Shown here: positions 63,842 to 64,000 of the stretch, piece after piece
Layout: each line of letters starts with the position of its first letter
Numbering within the stretch: position 1 is the stretch's first letter
Assembly (NCBI GenBank): GCA_016286785.1
Contig: JAEEUB010000002.1
Location: 19,557 to 83,556 of the forward strand
From: Candidatus Saccharimonadota bacterium
Lineage (GTDB): Bacteria; Patescibacteriota; Saccharimonadia; Saccharimonadales; Saccharimonadaceae
Length of the DNA: 64,000 nt
Direction: 5' to 3'
The notes under the pieces: generated by a model
What the model saw: the letters and a program-made list of their open reading frames with translations, nothing else
Told to the model about the DNA's origin: nothing
Databases searched by the model: none
Made by a program: the position numbers and the translations under genes

Positions 63842-63881
63842 TGATATAATTAACCAGATATTAACATAAAAGGGAAATAAT
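63842..63881 (+). promoter_or_regulatory. New promoter for the second part of the ribosomal operon
   Basis: GTGATATAAT (TATAAT about 63845-63850), a leader of about 25 bases, AAGGGAAAT before ATG 63882. In most bacteria rplF has no promoter of its own, because it follows rpsH directly. Confidence 0.8.
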
Positions 63882-64000
63882 ATGAGTCGTATCGGAAAAC
63901 AACCCATCGAGATTCCGGCGGGAGTGACAATTACGGTCGGCGACAAAGAAATTACTGTCGCAGGCCCAAAGGGTCAGCTCATCGTTCCAGTGCAACCAAA
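63882..64000 (+). CDS. rplF: Ribosomal protein uL6, N-terminal part (runs off the window)
   Basis: The first 39 residues read [19 protein letters not shown] and continue [14 protein letters not shown], which is the standard uL6 start. The gene continues past the end of the window. It marks the resumption of the spc-type operon after the surface-protein block. Confidence 0.95.
   Translation, partial: MSRIGKQPIEIPAGVTITVGDKEITVAGPKGQLIVPVQP

Overview
The window looks like a chromosomal segment of a Candidate Phyla Radiation (Patescibacteria) bacterium, most likely a Saccharibacterium (TM7). Reasons: AT-rich, gene-dense DNA; compact or reduced versions of core enzymes (phosphoglycerate kinase, glutamate racemase, LigA without its zinc cysteines); a ribosomal protein operon lacking rpmC at its usual place; a standard code with UGA as stop and an RF2 gene; a Gram-positive-like surface (G5/transglycosylase protein, sortase-type APNTG tails, CnaB repeats); and almost no biosynthesis. 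The phylum call is inference; no rRNA gene is present to confirm it.

Layout. 1-3.9 kb: lemA tail, htpX, a membrane protein, ligA. 3.9-6 kb: a decayed gene, a GC-richer orphan gene with a repeat-rich terminator, nested inverted repeats, tRNA-Glu, a one-helix membrane protein. 6-24.6 kb: housekeeping (pyk, pgk, an HTH-MurA fusion, UvrD/PcrA helicase, RNase H, tyrS, a tRNA methylase-like gene, rpmA, a YbhN-like transporter, xseA/xseB, a soluble histidine kinase/receiver pair, recO, ppa, glyS, hisS). 24.6-31.6 kb: accessory stretch between tRNA-Phe and tRNA-Val/tRNA-Lys (a PEP-utilising-type enzyme, two GNAT acetyltransferases, a methyltransferase, an HD-domain protein). 31.6-45.6 kb: murI, DUF4282-like protein, rarA, a DsbA-like/CPTC membrane pair, a structured RNA candidate, an RpfB-like hydrolase, rsmA, serS, hpf, secA, an M16 peptidase, murD, dus. 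45.6-50.5 kb: two orphan genes behind a structured leader, prfB, a FISUMP surface protein, a 27-residue lipoprotein. 50.5-64 kb: the S10/spc-type ribosomal operon from rplC to rpsH, then a 7-kb block with two large wall-anchored surface proteins, then rplF on a fresh promoter.

Two things stand out. First, about 25 genes have an extended -10 (TGnTATAAT) ending exactly 6 bases (range 6-9) before the start codon and no Shine-Dalgarno, so they should be transcribed as leaderless mRNAs; genes inside operons and the surface or orphan genes instead use -35/-10 promoters, leaders and strong AGGAGG sites. Second, the ribosomal protein operon is broken between rpsH and rplF by two sortase-type surface genes, one a 1,618-residue VWA/CnaB adhesin built from a duplicated 467-residue supermodule. 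Smaller leads are a DNA-binding MurA fusion, a zinc-less LigA with a GC-rich in-frame insert, a shortened PGK, a possible ART-HD fusion, a duplicated tRNA 3' end, and several structured RNAs.
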